DNA of 64,000 bases from Streptomyces bambusae (GCF_019400985.1 NZ_WTFF01000006.1:1-64000); one strand, 5' to 3'; counted from the first letter of the stretch, positions 35,574-44,637 are shown. The notes: generated from the letters alone by a model not told the origin. Made by a program: numbers and translations.

Positions 35574-36251
35574 GTGTACGCGGGGGCGGGGGCGCACGAC
35601 GGGGCGTCGGGGCAGGTGTGCGCGGGGGCGAAGGCGCGGGGGCGAGGGGTTGTGGGGTGGGTCGTCGGGGGGGTTGTTGCCGTGGCGGCGCTCGTGGGGT
35701 GTGAGGCGGCGCCGCCGCCACCGCGGGCGCCGGGGCCGACCGCCGTGGCCGCCGTCCCCTCGGGGCCGATGGCCGCGACGCCCGGGGCCGGGCGGCCGCG
35801 GGAGTCGGGCGTGGCCTGTCCGCCGGGCGGAGTGGTCCTGCGCGAGGGGCAGGGGGACGCGGCGATGGGGCTGCGGGTGGCCGAGGTCCAGCTGCTCAAC
35901 TGCGGGACCGAGCCGTACGTGCTGGAGGGCTACCCCGACGTGAAGGTCCTGGACAAGGCGAAGGCGCCGGTGCGGGTGGACATCGGGCACGGGTCGAACA
36001 ACGTCGCGTCAGGCACCGGTCTCGACGCGCAGCCCGAGCGGATCGTCCTCCAGCCGGGGCAGCACGCGTCCTTCTCCCTGTTGTGGCGCAACCTCGTCAC
36101 CGATGCGACCGTGCCCGCCACGGAGGGCCGGCACCTGGAGGTCCGGCCCCGGCCGGGCGCGCCCCTCCTGACCCTGGCGCTCACCCGTCCGCTCGACCTG
36201 GGGAACACCGGCAGGCTGGGGCTCGGCCCCTGGACGGCGGCGGCACGGTGA
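35574..36251 (+). CDS. DUF4232 domain lipoprotein
   Basis: About 225 residues. A hydrophobic segment (VVGWVVGGVVAVAALVGCEA) ends in a lipobox-like LVGC, so it is probably lipid-anchored after Cys. A Pro/Ala linker leads to a DUF4232 beta-sandwich (PPGGVVLREGQGDAAMGLRV, LLNCGTEPYVLEGYPDVKVL, LQPGQHASFSLLWRN). Function unknown. The start is uncertain: the frame is open from 35145 through the minisatellite. GTG 35574 follows AGGAG at only 3 bases, and GTG 35616 is another option. The stop overlaps the next gene by 4 bases (GTGA). Confidence 0.75.
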   Translation: MYAGAGAHDGASGQVCAGAKARGRGVVGWVVGGVVAVAALVGCEAAPPPPRAPGPTAVAAVPSGPMAATPGAGRPRESGVACPPGGVVLREGQGDAAMGLRVAEVQLLNCGTEPYVLEGYPDVKVLDKAKAPVRVDIGHGSNNVASGTGLDAQPERIVLQPGQHASFSLLWRNLVTDATVPATEGRHLEVRPRPGAPLLTLALTRPLDLGNTGRLGLGPWTAAAR

Positions 36252-36850
36252 TCGTCTGGCTCAACGGCCCGTTCGGCGGGGGCAAGACGCAGACCGCGTA
36301 CGAACTGCACCGACGGCTGCCGGGCAGTGTCGTGTGCGATCCCGAGCACGTGGGATTCGGGCTGCACCGGATGCTGCCGCCCGCGCTGCGCGGTGACTTC
36401 CAGGACCTCGCAGCCTGGCGGCAGGGGGTGTTCGAGGTGCTGGACCTGGCGGCGTCCCGGCATCCGGGGCCGGTCCTGGTGCCCATGACGGTTGTCGACC
36501 CCGGCTACTTCGCCGAGACCGTGGGACGGCTACGGGACCGGGGGCACGAGGTACGGCATTTCGCGCTGCTCGCGGAGCGCGAGACCGTACTGGACCGGCT
36601 GCGCGAGCGCGGACCGGTCCGCGGGCTGAAGCGGGAGAGCTTCGCGGTGGGCCGGCTGGACGACTGCCTGGCGGCGCTGCGCGCGCCGGCGTTCGCGCAG
36701 CACGTGCCCACGGACCGGCTGTCCGTCCGGCAGGTCGCGGACCACGTCGCGGACGCGGCGGGCCTGCCGCTGCTGCCGGCCTCGGACGGGCCGCTGCGCG
36801 GCCGGCTCCGGCGCGCCCTGGTCGGCGTACGGCACATCCGCTTCGACTGA
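36248..36850 (+). CDS. TmrB-like P-loop ATP-binding protein
   Basis: 200 residues from GTG 36248. Walker A GPFGGGKT at residues 7-14, followed by CDPEHVGFGLHRML and LLAERETVLDRLRERG. This matches the TmrB (tunicamycin-resistance ATP-binding) family and shikimate-kinase-like small kinases; phosphorylation of a small molecule is possible but unproven. It overlaps the lipoprotein gene by 4 bases, so the two are translationally coupled. Confidence 0.8.
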   Translation: MIVWLNGPFGGGKTQTAYELHRRLPGSVVCDPEHVGFGLHRMLPPALRGDFQDLAAWRQGVFEVLDLAASRHPGPVLVPMTVVDPGYFAETVGRLRDRGHEVRHFALLAERETVLDRLRERGPVRGLKRESFAVGRLDDCLAALRAPAFAQHVPTDRLSVRQVADHVADAAGLPLLPASDGPLRGRLRRALVGVRHIRFD

Positions 36851-36927
36851 GGGGGCGGAGAGCGGCGCCGGCGACACCAGCGACACCGGTGACACCGGCA
36901 GTACAGGCGCCGGGCCTCGCGGAAATG

Positions 36928-36965
36928 CCGCGGCCGGGGCAGGGGAACCCCTGCCCCGGCCGCGG
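36928..36965. terminator. Bidirectional terminator between TmrB-like and lectin 1 genes
   Basis: 18-bp perfect stem (36928-36945 with 36948-36965) around AA, between two convergent genes. Just upstream (about 36868-36900) there is a short 9-bp tandem repeat of GACACCNGN type. Confidence 0.88.
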
Positions 36966-37050
36966 GGCGGATCATCGGACCGGTGTCCTCGGACCCCGTG
37001 TCGTCAGGACGTGGCCGTCCGGGGCCCGCAGCAAAGGCGGGACCGGGCGG

Positions 37051-38088
37051 TCAGCTGGTGGCGGTCGGCGGCTGGGGCTGCTGGTCGTCGCCCGTCTCGC
37101 CGTCCCAGAGGAGCTCGCCGCCGGCCGTGCGCAGCTCCAGGTGGCTGTTGCGCTCGAAGGTCATCCGGGCGCCGGGCTTGCCCCAGGTCGCGGTGTTCCA
37201 CAGGGCGCCGCCCTTGCCCTCGCCGCCGCCCTTCTTGTAGATGACGAAGTTGCCGTCGGCCTGCATGCGGGCGTAGGCGCCGGGGCTGTAGGTGTTGGTG
37301 TAGCCCCGCATGTAGACGTCCTCGCTGAACTTCTCGAAGACGCCGAAGTACCCGCGCGCGTCCATCACCAGGGCGGTCTGGTCCGCGTCCATCCAGGTGC
37401 CGCTGTCGAGGTTCTCCCCGGCGGACAGCGTGTTGTCGCCCACGCGCCAGGTGCGGCTGGACCAGGCGGGCGAGTTGTCCTGGCGGTAGAGGACGACGTT
37501 GCCGTCCTCCTGGATGGTCAGGCGGGAGTTCGGGTTGCCCCAGGTGGCGGAGTTCCACAGGGCGCCGCCCTTGCCCTCGCCGCCGTCCTTCTTGTAGACG
37601 ACGAAGTTGCCGTCCGCCTGGAACTGGGCGTAGGCGCCGTCGTTGCCGAAGGTGCCCGTGGCCCACAGGTCCGCGCCGGACATGTGGCCGATCACGAGGT
37701 TGCCGTCCTCCTGCATCAGCAGGAAGGCGTTCTCGCTGACGATGAACTCGCCAGGCAGCAGCTTCTGGCCCGGCTGCAGCGTGTCGCCCGCCTCGGCGGT
37801 CGTGGCGGTCGTGGCGGTGGTGGCGGCGGCGCTCTCGGCGAGCGCGCGGGCGTCGGCCTTGCCGGCGGTCCGCTGCTGCGTGGCGGCGGCCTTGGCCTTG
37901 GACGCGGCCATGGCCTTGGCCTTGGCCTTGGCCTTCGGCGACGCCGCCTTCTGGGGCGCAGTCGCGTTGTGCTTGAACGTTCCGGCACCGTCCGCGGCCT
38001 GGGCCGCCGGCGCGGCGAGGACGCCCGCCGCCACGGCGGAGGCGATGAGCGCGCCGGTCCAGGCGGCGCGCTTGCGCATGACAGTCAT
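37051..38088 (-). CDS. Secreted bulb-type (D-mannose-binding) lectin protein 1
   Basis: 345 residues: signal peptide (MTVMRKRAAWTGALIASAVA, cut after AAQA), an Ala/Lys-rich linker (KAKAKAKAMAASKAKAAATQ) and two tandem B-lectin domains. Lectin motifs QxDxNxVxY occur as QEDGNLVIG, QADGNFVVYKK, QEDGNVVLYR and QADGNFVIYKK, not all complete. Family members bind mannose glycans; tandem forms include lectin-like bacteriocins. The insert DGGEGKGGALWNSATWG follows two of the motifs. ATG 38088 has GGGGGT upstream. Most upstream of three same-strand paralogues in protein size, and closest to lectin 2. Confidence 0.88.
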   Translation of the reverse strand: MTVMRKRAAWTGALIASAVAAGVLAAPAAQAADGAGTFKHNATAPQKAASPKAKAKAKAMAASKAKAAATQQRTAGKADARALAESAAATTATTATTAEAGDTLQPGQKLLPGEFIVSENAFLLMQEDGNLVIGHMSGADLWATGTFGNDGAYAQFQADGNFVVYKKDGGEGKGGALWNSATWGNPNSRLTIQEDGNVVLYRQDNSPAWSSRTWRVGDNTLSAGENLDSGTWMDADQTALVMDARGYFGVFEKFSEDVYMRGYTNTYSPGAYARMQADGNFVIYKKGGGEGKGGALWNTATWGKPGARMTFERNSHLELRTAGGELLWDGETGDDQQPQPPTATS

Positions 38089-38202
38089 GGTGTGACCCCC
38101 CACGTGTTGAGGCTGACCGGGTCCCGATCAGCGACGTGTAGTGTGCACACGTTTTCGGCCGCGTGCAAAGGGCTTCCGGCCACCCCCGGTCCGGACAGCA
38201 CG

Positions 38203-38246
38203 AAGCCCCTGGTCGGAGGCGAGGGTCCCACTCCGACCAGGGGCTT
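38203..38246 (-). terminator. Terminator of lectin 2
   Basis: 15-bp perfect stem (38203-38217 with 38232-38246), about 78 bases after the lectin 2 stop. The gap 38252-38299 also holds a direct repeat of TCAGCCGGTCAGCGGCCGG (38252 and 38281). Confidence 0.8.
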
Positions 38247-38323
38247 ACGGTCAGCCGGTCAGCGGCCGGGCGGTCAGCGTTCAGCCGGTCAGCGGCCGGC
38301 CGCGGCCCGCCGGGCCGCCGGTG

Positions 38324-39223
38324 TCACTGGGTCTCCCAGTCCTTCAGGACCGAACCGTTGGCCGAGACGAGGCGGAGGCTTCCGTCACGCCCGAAGTCCA
38401 GGTGCGCACCCGGGTTGTTGTAGGTGCCGGTGTACCAGAGGGCGCCGCCCTTGCCCTCGCCGCCGTCCTTCTTGTAGATGACGAGGTTGCCGTCGGCCTG
38501 CATGCGCATGTAGGCACCGGGGCTGTACGTGGTGCTGGCCTTGCCGTAGCCGATCCGGGTGTCGATGACGAACCAGAAGCCCTTGGCGTCCATGACGAGG
38601 ACGTGGTTGTCGCCCTGCATCCAGGTGCCGCTGTCCAGGTTCTCGCCGGAGGACAGGGTGTTGTCGCCCACGCGCCAGGTGCGGCTGGACCAGGCGGCCG
38701 AGTTGTTCTCGCGGTAGAGGACGAGGTTGCCGTCCTCCTGGAGGTCGAGGCGGCTGTTGGCATTGCCCCAGGTGGCGGAGTGCCACAGGGCGCCGCCCTT
38801 GCCCTCGCCGCCGTCCTTGCTGTAGACGACGAAGTTGCCGTCGGCCTGGAGCACGGCGTAGGCGCCCGGGTTGCCGTACGTGCCGGTGGCCCACAGGTCG
38901 GCGCCGGCGTTGTGGATCAGGACGAGGTTGCCGTCGTCCTGCATCTTCAGGTAGGCGTTGGCACCCCCGATGGACTGGCCGGGCAGCAGCTTCTCCCCCG
39001 GCTTGAGGCCGGGGGCGACCGTGTCGGCGGTCAGGGAACGGGCGCCGGGCTCGGCCGGAGCCTTCGGCAGCGACTGGGGCTGGGCCTGGGCGGCGGCCTT
39101 CCGCTCCACCGGTGCCGTACCGGCCCCGGCGGCCTGGGCCGCCGGAGCGACGAGGACACCGACGGCCACGGCGGCGGTGACGGCCGCACCGGTCCAGGCG
39201 GCACGCTTGCGCTGAACGGTCAT
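38324..39223 (-). CDS. Secreted bulb-type lectin protein 2
   Basis: 299 residues. Signal peptide MTVQRKRAAWTGAAVTAAVA (cut after AAQA), linker, then two B-lectin domains with QDDGNLVLIH, QADGNFVVYSK, QEDGNLVLYRE and QADGNLVIYKK. It shares long stretches with lectin 1, including the same signal-peptide core and a 40-bp identical DNA segment (37430-37470 region versus 38657-38697), so the two are recent duplicates. ATG 39223 with GGGGGA upstream. It has its own terminator, so it is probably transcribed separately. Confidence 0.88.
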   Translation of the reverse strand: MTVQRKRAAWTGAAVTAAVAVGVLVAPAAQAAGAGTAPVERKAAAQAQPQSLPKAPAEPGARSLTADTVAPGLKPGEKLLPGQSIGGANAYLKMQDDGNLVLIHNAGADLWATGTYGNPGAYAVLQADGNFVVYSKDGGEGKGGALWHSATWGNANSRLDLQEDGNLVLYRENNSAAWSSRTWRVGDNTLSSGENLDSGTWMQGDNHVLVMDAKGFWFVIDTRIGYGKASTTYSPGAYMRMQADGNLVIYKKDGGEGKGGALWYTGTYNNPGAHLDFGRDGSLRLVSANGSVLKDWETQ

Positions 39224-39453
39224 GTAGCAAATCCCCCCACGAAACAGACGATCGAACAGTCGGCTGATCATCTCGGCCGACCGGGGGACAGTCTGCTCAT
39301 ACCGTTGATCCGGTTGCAAAGTGAATTGCCGCAGTCCGGTACGGGGCACGTTCCGCGCCGGCCACCGCCCAGTACGGAGCACCGCCCAGTCCGGGTCAGC
39401 GGCCGGTACGAGTCAACGGCCGGTACGGGTCACCGCCCGAGCCGGGCCACGCG

Positions 39454-40206
39454 TCAGCGGCCCGTCCCGCTGCGCCACAGCGCGACGTCCAGGTCCTTCT
39501 GGTAGACGACGAGGTCGCCGTTGCGCTCGAACACCAGGCGGGCGCCGGGGTTGTTCCAGGTGCCGGTGGACCACAGGGCTCCGCCCTTGCCCTCGCCGCC
39601 GTCCTTCTTGTAGACGACGAAGTTGCCGTCCGCCTGCATGCGCGCGTACGCGCCCGGGCCCCAGGTGTTGCTGGAGCCGCGCACCGCGTGGGTGTCGCGG
39701 TCGCGGATGGTGAGGTTGCCGCCCTGCTCCATCACGAGCATGGCGTTCTCGCTCCAGGTCCAGTTGCCCGTACCCAGTTGCTCGCCGCCGGCCAGCAGCG
39801 GCTGCACCATCCAGGTGGCGGTGTTCCAGACGGCCGGGCCGTCGGCGCGGTAGAGGACGAGGTTGCCGTCGCTCTGCAGGTCCAGGCGCGCGCCCGGGTT
39901 GCCGTACGAGCCGGAGGCCCACAGCACGGCGCCGGCACTGCTGTGGACGACGAGGTTGCCGTCCTCCTGGAGCGTCACGGTCGCGCCCGGGTTGCCGTAC
40001 GTGCCGGTGGACCACAGCACGCCGCCGGCCGCGAGCTCCAGCACGAGGTTCCCGTCGGGCTGCATGATCAGTACGGCGTTCTTGCTGCGCAGCACCTCGC
40101 CGGTGCCCGGCAGCGCGTGCGCGGCAGGAGCCGACAGGACGGCGGCCCCCACCGCCAGTGCCAGCAGCGTCCCCACGGTCGTCGCGCGCTTGTTGTTCAC
40201 AGTCAC
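39454..40206 (-). CDS. Secreted bulb-type lectin protein 3
   Basis: 250 residues, the most diverged of the three. Signal peptide MTVNNKRATTVGTLLALAVG (cut after AHA) and no linker. B-lectin repeats QPDGNLVLEL, QEDGNLVVHS, QSDGNLVLYR and QADGNFVVYKK, with one DGGEGKGGALWSTGTW insert. GTG 40206 lies behind GGGGGG. The canonical QxDxNxVxY motif is complete in at least two repeats, so sugar binding is plausible. Confidence 0.87.
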   Translation of the reverse strand: MTVNNKRATTVGTLLALAVGAAVLSAPAAHALPGTGEVLRSKNAVLIMQPDGNLVLELAAGGVLWSTGTYGNPGATVTLQEDGNLVVHSSAGAVLWASGSYGNPGARLDLQSDGNLVLYRADGPAVWNTATWMVQPLLAGGEQLGTGNWTWSENAMLVMEQGGNLTIRDRDTHAVRGSSNTWGPGAYARMQADGNFVVYKKDGGEGKGGALWSTGTWNNPGARLVFERNGDLVVYQKDLDVALWRSGTGR

Positions 40207-40377
40207 TCGAACCCCCCGGATCCTACGGATCCATAGAAGAACTTCCCGCTCATGCGGGGCGGCGCTCAGTCTGCCCACAGTAGGTGCGCACCCGCAAAAG
40301 CATCCGATCAGGTTCGGTCAGATGCGATCGTGGGGAGGGGCCGTCAGGTGCGATCGTCGGGTGCAGTTAGGCCGCGG

Positions 40378-41523
40378 TCAGGGGGACCGGCGGATCAGGA
40401 GCAGGGCGCGGTCGTCGTTGACGTCCTTGGCGACGCGTTCGATCAGGTGCCAGGCCGCGCCCTCCCAGCCCGCCGTCACGTAGCGCTCGGCCTCGCCGCT
40501 GAGGCGGTCGATGCCCTCGCTGATGTCGCGGTCCGCCGACTCCACCAGGCCGTCCGTGAAGAGCATCAGGACGTCGCCGGGGCGGAGGTTGCCGCGGGCC
40601 GGCTCGAAGACCGCGCCGTCGTAGACGCCGAGCAGCGGGCCCTCGCCGGACCTCTCCTGCCAGCGGCCGGTGCCCGCGCAGAGCTGGAGGGCGGGGAGGT
40701 GGCCGGCGGAGAGGAGTTCGTAGTCGCCGGTGTGGAGGTCCAGCACCAGGTGGACGGAGGTGGCGAAGCCCTCGTCCCAGTCCTGGCGCAGCAGGTAGCC
40801 GTTGGCCGCCGGCAGGAAGTCGTGCGGCGGCAGGGAGCCGAGCAGGCCGCCGAACGCGCCGGAGAGCAGCAGGGCGCGGGAGCCGGCGTCCATGCCCTTG
40901 CCGGAGACGTCGGTGAGGACGACCTCCAGGGTGCGGCCGGCCGGACCGGTGCGGGCGGCGACCACGAAGTCGCCGGAGAAGGACTGTCCGCCCGCCGGGC
41001 GCAGGGCCATCTCGCGGTGCCAGCCGGTCGGCAGGCCCGGCAGCTTGCTCTGCACCCGGATGCGTTCGCGCAGGTCGAAGAGCATGGTGCCGCCGCGCCG
41101 CCAGGGCACCCCGACCCGGCTGCGGAACTGCGCGATGACCAGCCCGAAGAACCCGCAGGCGGCCACCACCAGCACGGTGCCCGGGGTGACCCGGGCGGGC
41201 CCCTGGGTGTACGGCCCGAGCACCAGGGCCTCGACGATCAGGGCGGCCGCGGAGGCCGCGTAGAGCGCGAGCAGGCTGGCGGGACGCAGCAGCAGGCCCC
41301 CGGCGACGATGGGCAGGACGAGGGCCGAGGGCGAGAACCAGACCGGCAGCATCAGCGTGCCGAAGGTGATGGCCGGGACCGTCAGCAGCAGGCCGGCGAA
41401 GGCCAGCCAGTCGGAGGCGTCGCCGCGGAAGTAGTCCACGCCGGATTTACGCAGGGCGGTGCGGACCCGGTGCGAGCTCTTGCGCATCCGGGCCGTCCAG
41501 GTCTCGATCCGTGCTCCGGCCAT
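40378..41523 (-). CDS. PP2C-type (SpoIIE) serine/threonine phosphatase, membrane-bound
   Basis: 381 residues. Three to four membrane helices (about 37-130) are followed by a SpoIIE/PP2C domain: AGGQSFSGDFVVAARTG, VLTDVSGKGMDAG, LSAGHLPALQL and LFTDGLVESADRD, with the metal-binding Asp residues in place. Such Streptomyces phosphatases usually act on anti-sigma-factor antagonists; no partner kinase or antagonist gene is next to it. ATG 41523; divergent from the GNAT gene. Confidence 0.9.
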   Translation of the reverse strand: MAGARIETWTARMRKSSHRVRTALRKSGVDYFRGDASDWLAFAGLLLTVPAITFGTLMLPVWFSPSALVLPIVAGGLLLRPASLLALYAASAAALIVEALVLGPYTQGPARVTPGTVLVVAACGFFGLVIAQFRSRVGVPWRRGGTMLFDLRERIRVQSKLPGLPTGWHREMALRPAGGQSFSGDFVVAARTGPAGRTLEVVLTDVSGKGMDAGSRALLLSGAFGGLLGSLPPHDFLPAANGYLLRQDWDEGFATSVHLVLDLHTGDYELLSAGHLPALQLCAGTGRWQERSGEGPLLGVYDGAVFEPARGNLRPGDVLMLFTDGLVESADRDISEGIDRLSGEAERYVTAGWEGAAWHLIERVAKDVNDDRALLLIRRSP

Positions 41524-41640
41524 TGCTTCGGGACCCTATCGATCCTGGCTGTGCGTGCGCAGGGGTACCCCTGCACGGGCCCGTCCGCGACTGTCGAAAT
41601 CCGATCGACCCGTTGGTGGCGTCCTGATAGGGATGGCCTC

Positions 41641-42882
41641 ATGGCGAATGAGATGCGCGTATTGCGGCCCGATGAGTGGGATGTCTGGTACGGCCATCTG
41701 GAACTGGCGTTCGGCGGAGTGACCGAATCCCCGGAGGAGCGGACGCTGTACCGCTCGCTGACGGAGGTGGAGCGTTCGCTGGGCGTCTGGGACGGTCCGA
41801 CGTGCGTGGGCTCGGCCGGCGCGTTCAGCTTCCGGGTCGCCGTGCCCGGCGGGGCGCTGGTGCCGGCCGCGGGCGTGACCATGGTCGGCGTGGCCCCGAC
41901 GCACCGCCGCCGCGGGATGCTGACCTCGCTGATGCGGCGTCAACTGGACGACGTACGCGAGGGTGGCGAGCCGCTCGCCGTGCTGACGGCCTCCGAGCCG
42001 GAGATCTACGGGCGCTTCGGCTACGGCACCGGCACGTACCAGCTGTCGCTGGAGATCGACACCACCCGGGTGCGGCTGGCCGTCCCGCCGGGGACGGACG
42101 AGGTACGCCTGCGCCTGGCGGACCCGGAGCAGTCCCTGGCCGGCTGCGAGAAGGTCTACGCCGAGCTGGTGCCGGCCCGTCCCGGCATGCTGGCGCGCCT
42201 GCCGGGCTGGGAGCAGCTGGGCGTGCTGGACCCGGAGGCCGACCGCGACGGCCGCTCGCCGCTGAAGTGCGTGCTGGCGGAGGGGCCGGACGGCGAGCTG
42301 CGCGGGTACGCGCGCTACCGGGTCCGGCCGGACTGGGAGCCCGCGGGCGCCGCGGGCATCGTGGAGGTCCAGGACCTGGAGGCGCTGGATCCGGCGGCGT
42401 ACGCGGCGCTGTGGCGGTACGTCTTCGACCTCGACCTGGTGTGGACCGTGCGGGCCCGCAACCGGCCGGCCGACGATCCGGTGCTGCACATGCTGTCCGA
42501 CGTGCGGCGCGCGAAGGCGCTCACCCGGGACGCGCTGCACGTGCGGCTGGTGGACCTGCCGGCGGCGCTGCGGGCGCGGACCTACGGCTCGCCGGTGGAC
42601 GTGGTGCTCGACGTCACGGATCCGTTCTGCCCGTGGAACGAGGGTCGCTGGCGGCTGTCGGCGGACGCCGCGGGCGCGGTGGAGTGCGAGCGGACCGAGG
42701 AGCCGGCGGACCTGGCCGTGTCCGTGCGCGCCCTGGGGGCCGCCTACCTGGGCGGGACCACGCTCCGCTCGCTGGCCGGGGCCGGCCTGGTGAGCGAGCT
42801 CGGGCGCCGGCCGGGGGCGCTGGGCGAGGCGTCGCGGGCCTTCCAGGGCGAGGTCGCGCCCTGGCTGCCGCACGGCTTCTAG
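41641..42882 (+). CDS. Eis-like GNAT N-acetyltransferase
   Basis: 413 residues of the enhanced-intracellular-survival (Eis) family: two GNAT-fold parts and a sterol-carrier-like C-terminal domain. The acetyl-CoA loop is VTMVGVAPTHRRRGMLTSLM (about 80-100). The C-terminal residue is F402-type aromatic (PWLPHGF), as in Eis where the terminal carboxylate acts in catalysis. Family members acetylate amines, including aminoglycosides; the native substrate is unknown. ATG 41641 has AGGGA 8 bases upstream. Confidence 0.88.
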   Translation: MANEMRVLRPDEWDVWYGHLELAFGGVTESPEERTLYRSLTEVERSLGVWDGPTCVGSAGAFSFRVAVPGGALVPAAGVTMVGVAPTHRRRGMLTSLMRRQLDDVREGGEPLAVLTASEPEIYGRFGYGTGTYQLSLEIDTTRVRLAVPPGTDEVRLRLADPEQSLAGCEKVYAELVPARPGMLARLPGWEQLGVLDPEADRDGRSPLKCVLAEGPDGELRGYARYRVRPDWEPAGAAGIVEVQDLEALDPAAYAALWRYVFDLDLVWTVRARNRPADDPVLHMLSDVRRAKALTRDALHVRLVDLPAALRARTYGSPVDVVLDVTDPFCPWNEGRWRLSADAAGAVECERTEEPADLAVSVRALGAAYLGGTTLRSLAGAGLVSELGRRPGALGEASRAFQGEVAPWLPHGF

Positions 42883-42952
42883 AGCCTTCTGGAGCGATTC
42901 GGCGCGCCCGGCGCCGTCAGCGGGCCCGGCGCCGCCAGCGCGCCCGGCCCCG

Positions 42953-43762
42953 TCAGCGGGTCTGGCAGGCCGGGCACCAGAAGAGGTTGCGGGCGGCGAG
43001 GTCGGCGGTGCGGATCTCGCCCTCGCAGATGTGGCAGGCCATGTTCGCCCGGCGGTAGACGTACACCTCGCCGCCGTGGTCGTCCACGCGCGGGGGCCGG
43101 CCCATCGCCTCGGGGGTGTGCTCCGGGCGGACGGTGTCGATCCGGTTCAGCCGCACGCCCTCGCGCATCAGTTCCGCCAGGTCCTGCCACATCGCGTCCC
43201 ACTCGGCGCGGGTGACGTCCTTGCCGAGCCGGTACGGGTCGATGCCGTGCCGGAAGAGGACCTCGGCGCGGTAGACGTTGCCGACGCCCGCGACGACCTT
43301 CTGGTCCATGAGCAGCGCGGCGATGGTGGTGCGGGAGCGGGAGATCCGCCGCCAGGCCAGGTCCGGGTCGTCGGCGGGGCGCAGCGGGTCCGGGCCGAGC
43401 CGGTCGTGTATCGCCTGCTTCTCGGCTCCGGTGATCAGCGCGCAGGTGGTCGGGCCGCGCAGGTCGGCGTACTGGTCGTCGTTGGCGATCCGCAGCCGGA
43501 CGGTGTCCGTGGCCGGCGGGGCCGGGGCCGGGCCGAAGGCGTACTTGCCGAAGAGGCCGAGGTGGATGTGGATCCAGCCGGTGCCCTCGAAGCCCAGGAA
43601 GAGGTGCTTGCCGTGGGCGTCGACCCCGTCGAGGACGCGTCCGTCGAGGAGGGCCGCACTGTCGGCGAAGCGGCCCTGCGGGCTGCTCACCCGCACGCCC
43701 CAGCCGCCGAAGCGGTCGAGGTGGTCCGCGGCGAGGCGGTGGATCGTATGCCCTTCGGGCAC
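42953..43762 (-). CDS. Fpg/Nei family DNA glycosylase
   Basis: 269 residues starting VPEGHTIHRLAADHLD: after Met removal the N-terminal Pro and Glu3 are the catalytic pair of the family. The helix-two-turn-helix (VVAGVGNVYRAEVLF) and the C-terminal zinc finger CHIC...CPAC are complete. It excises oxidised bases and cuts the AP site (base excision repair); PEGHTIHR fits the Nei2/Nei-like actinobacterial group. GTG 43762. Followed closely by rpiB on the same strand but 130 bases upstream of it. Confidence 0.93.
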   Translation of the reverse strand: MPEGHTIHRLAADHLDRFGGWGVRVSSPQGRFADSAALLDGRVLDGVDAHGKHLFLGFEGTGWIHIHLGLFGKYAFGPAPAPPATDTVRLRIANDDQYADLRGPTTCALITGAEKQAIHDRLGPDPLRPADDPDLAWRRISRSRTTIAALLMDQKVVAGVGNVYRAEVLFRHGIDPYRLGKDVTRAEWDAMWQDLAELMREGVRLNRIDTVRPEHTPEAMGRPPRVDDHGGEVYVYRRANMACHICEGEIRTADLAARNLFWCPACQTR

Positions 43763-43893
43763 GGCTGCTCTCCTGACGGGACGGATCGGCGGAACAGACA
43801 AGCACACCGGGAACACCGCACGGCCCCGGGAAATGCCCGTGCCGCCTGCCCCTGGCGGGACCGGCGGCACGGGCGAGGGGTCCTCCGGGGGGC

Positions 43894-44382
43894 CTACTGG
43901 TCCTGCGGGTGGTGGGCCGGGATCGGGGGGAGCTCGCGCGTCTGCTCGTAGGCGCTGAGCATCTCGATGCGGCGGGTGTGGCGCTCCTCGTTCGAGTACG
44001 GGGTCGCCAGGAAGGCCTCGATGAAGCTGGTGGCCTCCTCCTGGGTGTGCATGCGGCCGCCGACGGAGATCACGTTGGCGTTGTTGTGCTCCCGGCCGAG
44101 CTTGGCGGTCTCCACGCTCCAGGCCAGGATCGCGCGCACGCCCTGGACCTTGTTGGCGGCGATCTGCTCGCCGTTGCCGGAGCCGCCGATCACGATGCCG
44201 AGGCTGTCCGGGTCCGCGGCGGTCTTCTCCGCGGCGCGCAGGCAGAACGGCGGGTAGTCGTCGACGGCGTCGTAGATGTGGGGCCCGCAGTCGACGGGCT
44301 CGTGGCCGTTGTTCTTGAGCCAGTCCACGAGGTGGTTCTTGAGCTCAAAGCCGGCGTGGTCGGATCCGAGGTAGACGCGCAT
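43894..44382 (-). CDS. rpiB: Ribose-5-phosphate isomerase B
   Basis: 162 residues starting MRVYLGSDHAGFELKNHLVD. The phosphate-binding loop GGSGNGEQIAANKV and the REHNNANVISVGGR stretch are conserved. It interconverts ribose-5-phosphate and ribulose-5-phosphate in the pentose phosphate pathway. ATG 44382. In the common SGTGxG loop of the family the middle residue is Asn here (SGNGEQ), as usual in actinobacterial RpiB. Confidence 0.95.
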   Translation of the reverse strand: MRVYLGSDHAGFELKNHLVDWLKNNGHEPVDCGPHIYDAVDDYPPFCLRAAEKTAADPDSLGIVIGGSGNGEQIAANKVQGVRAILAWSVETAKLGREHNNANVISVGGRMHTQEEATSFIEAFLATPYSNEERHTRRIEMLSAYEQTRELPPIPAHHPQDQ

Positions 44383-44637
44383 GCCACGAGTGTGGCACGG
44401 GAGGCCCGGACCGGGCTCGGCCGGGGGCACCCCCGACCGGAGGTCGCGGGAGCGTGGCGTACGTCACTCCCGAAGCTCAAGTAATCCCAAACTACCCAGA
44501 TGGGGCGGGGTGTCGCCTTCGGGACCAAGGGCCCGGACCTTCGCCCTTCGGCAACGATCCGGATTCGGGTCTTCCGTCCACCGTTCATCCGGGTTTTACT
44601 TCCGGGGCTCGCAATCCGAGAACCTAAGGATCCGTCC
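44383..44637. other. Divergent promoter region rpiB / permease 1
   Basis: 255 bases without a gene. No clear operator or riboswitch seen. The permease gene has AAGGA 8 bases before its ATG. Confidence 0.5.

Noticed and set aside
34861-35721. N-terminal extension of the decarboxylase with (ASAPAP)n
   Set aside because: Produced by the 18-bp repeat; the family start MHPALADDLG at 34860 is enough and the extension runs antisense into the lipoprotein signal peptide.
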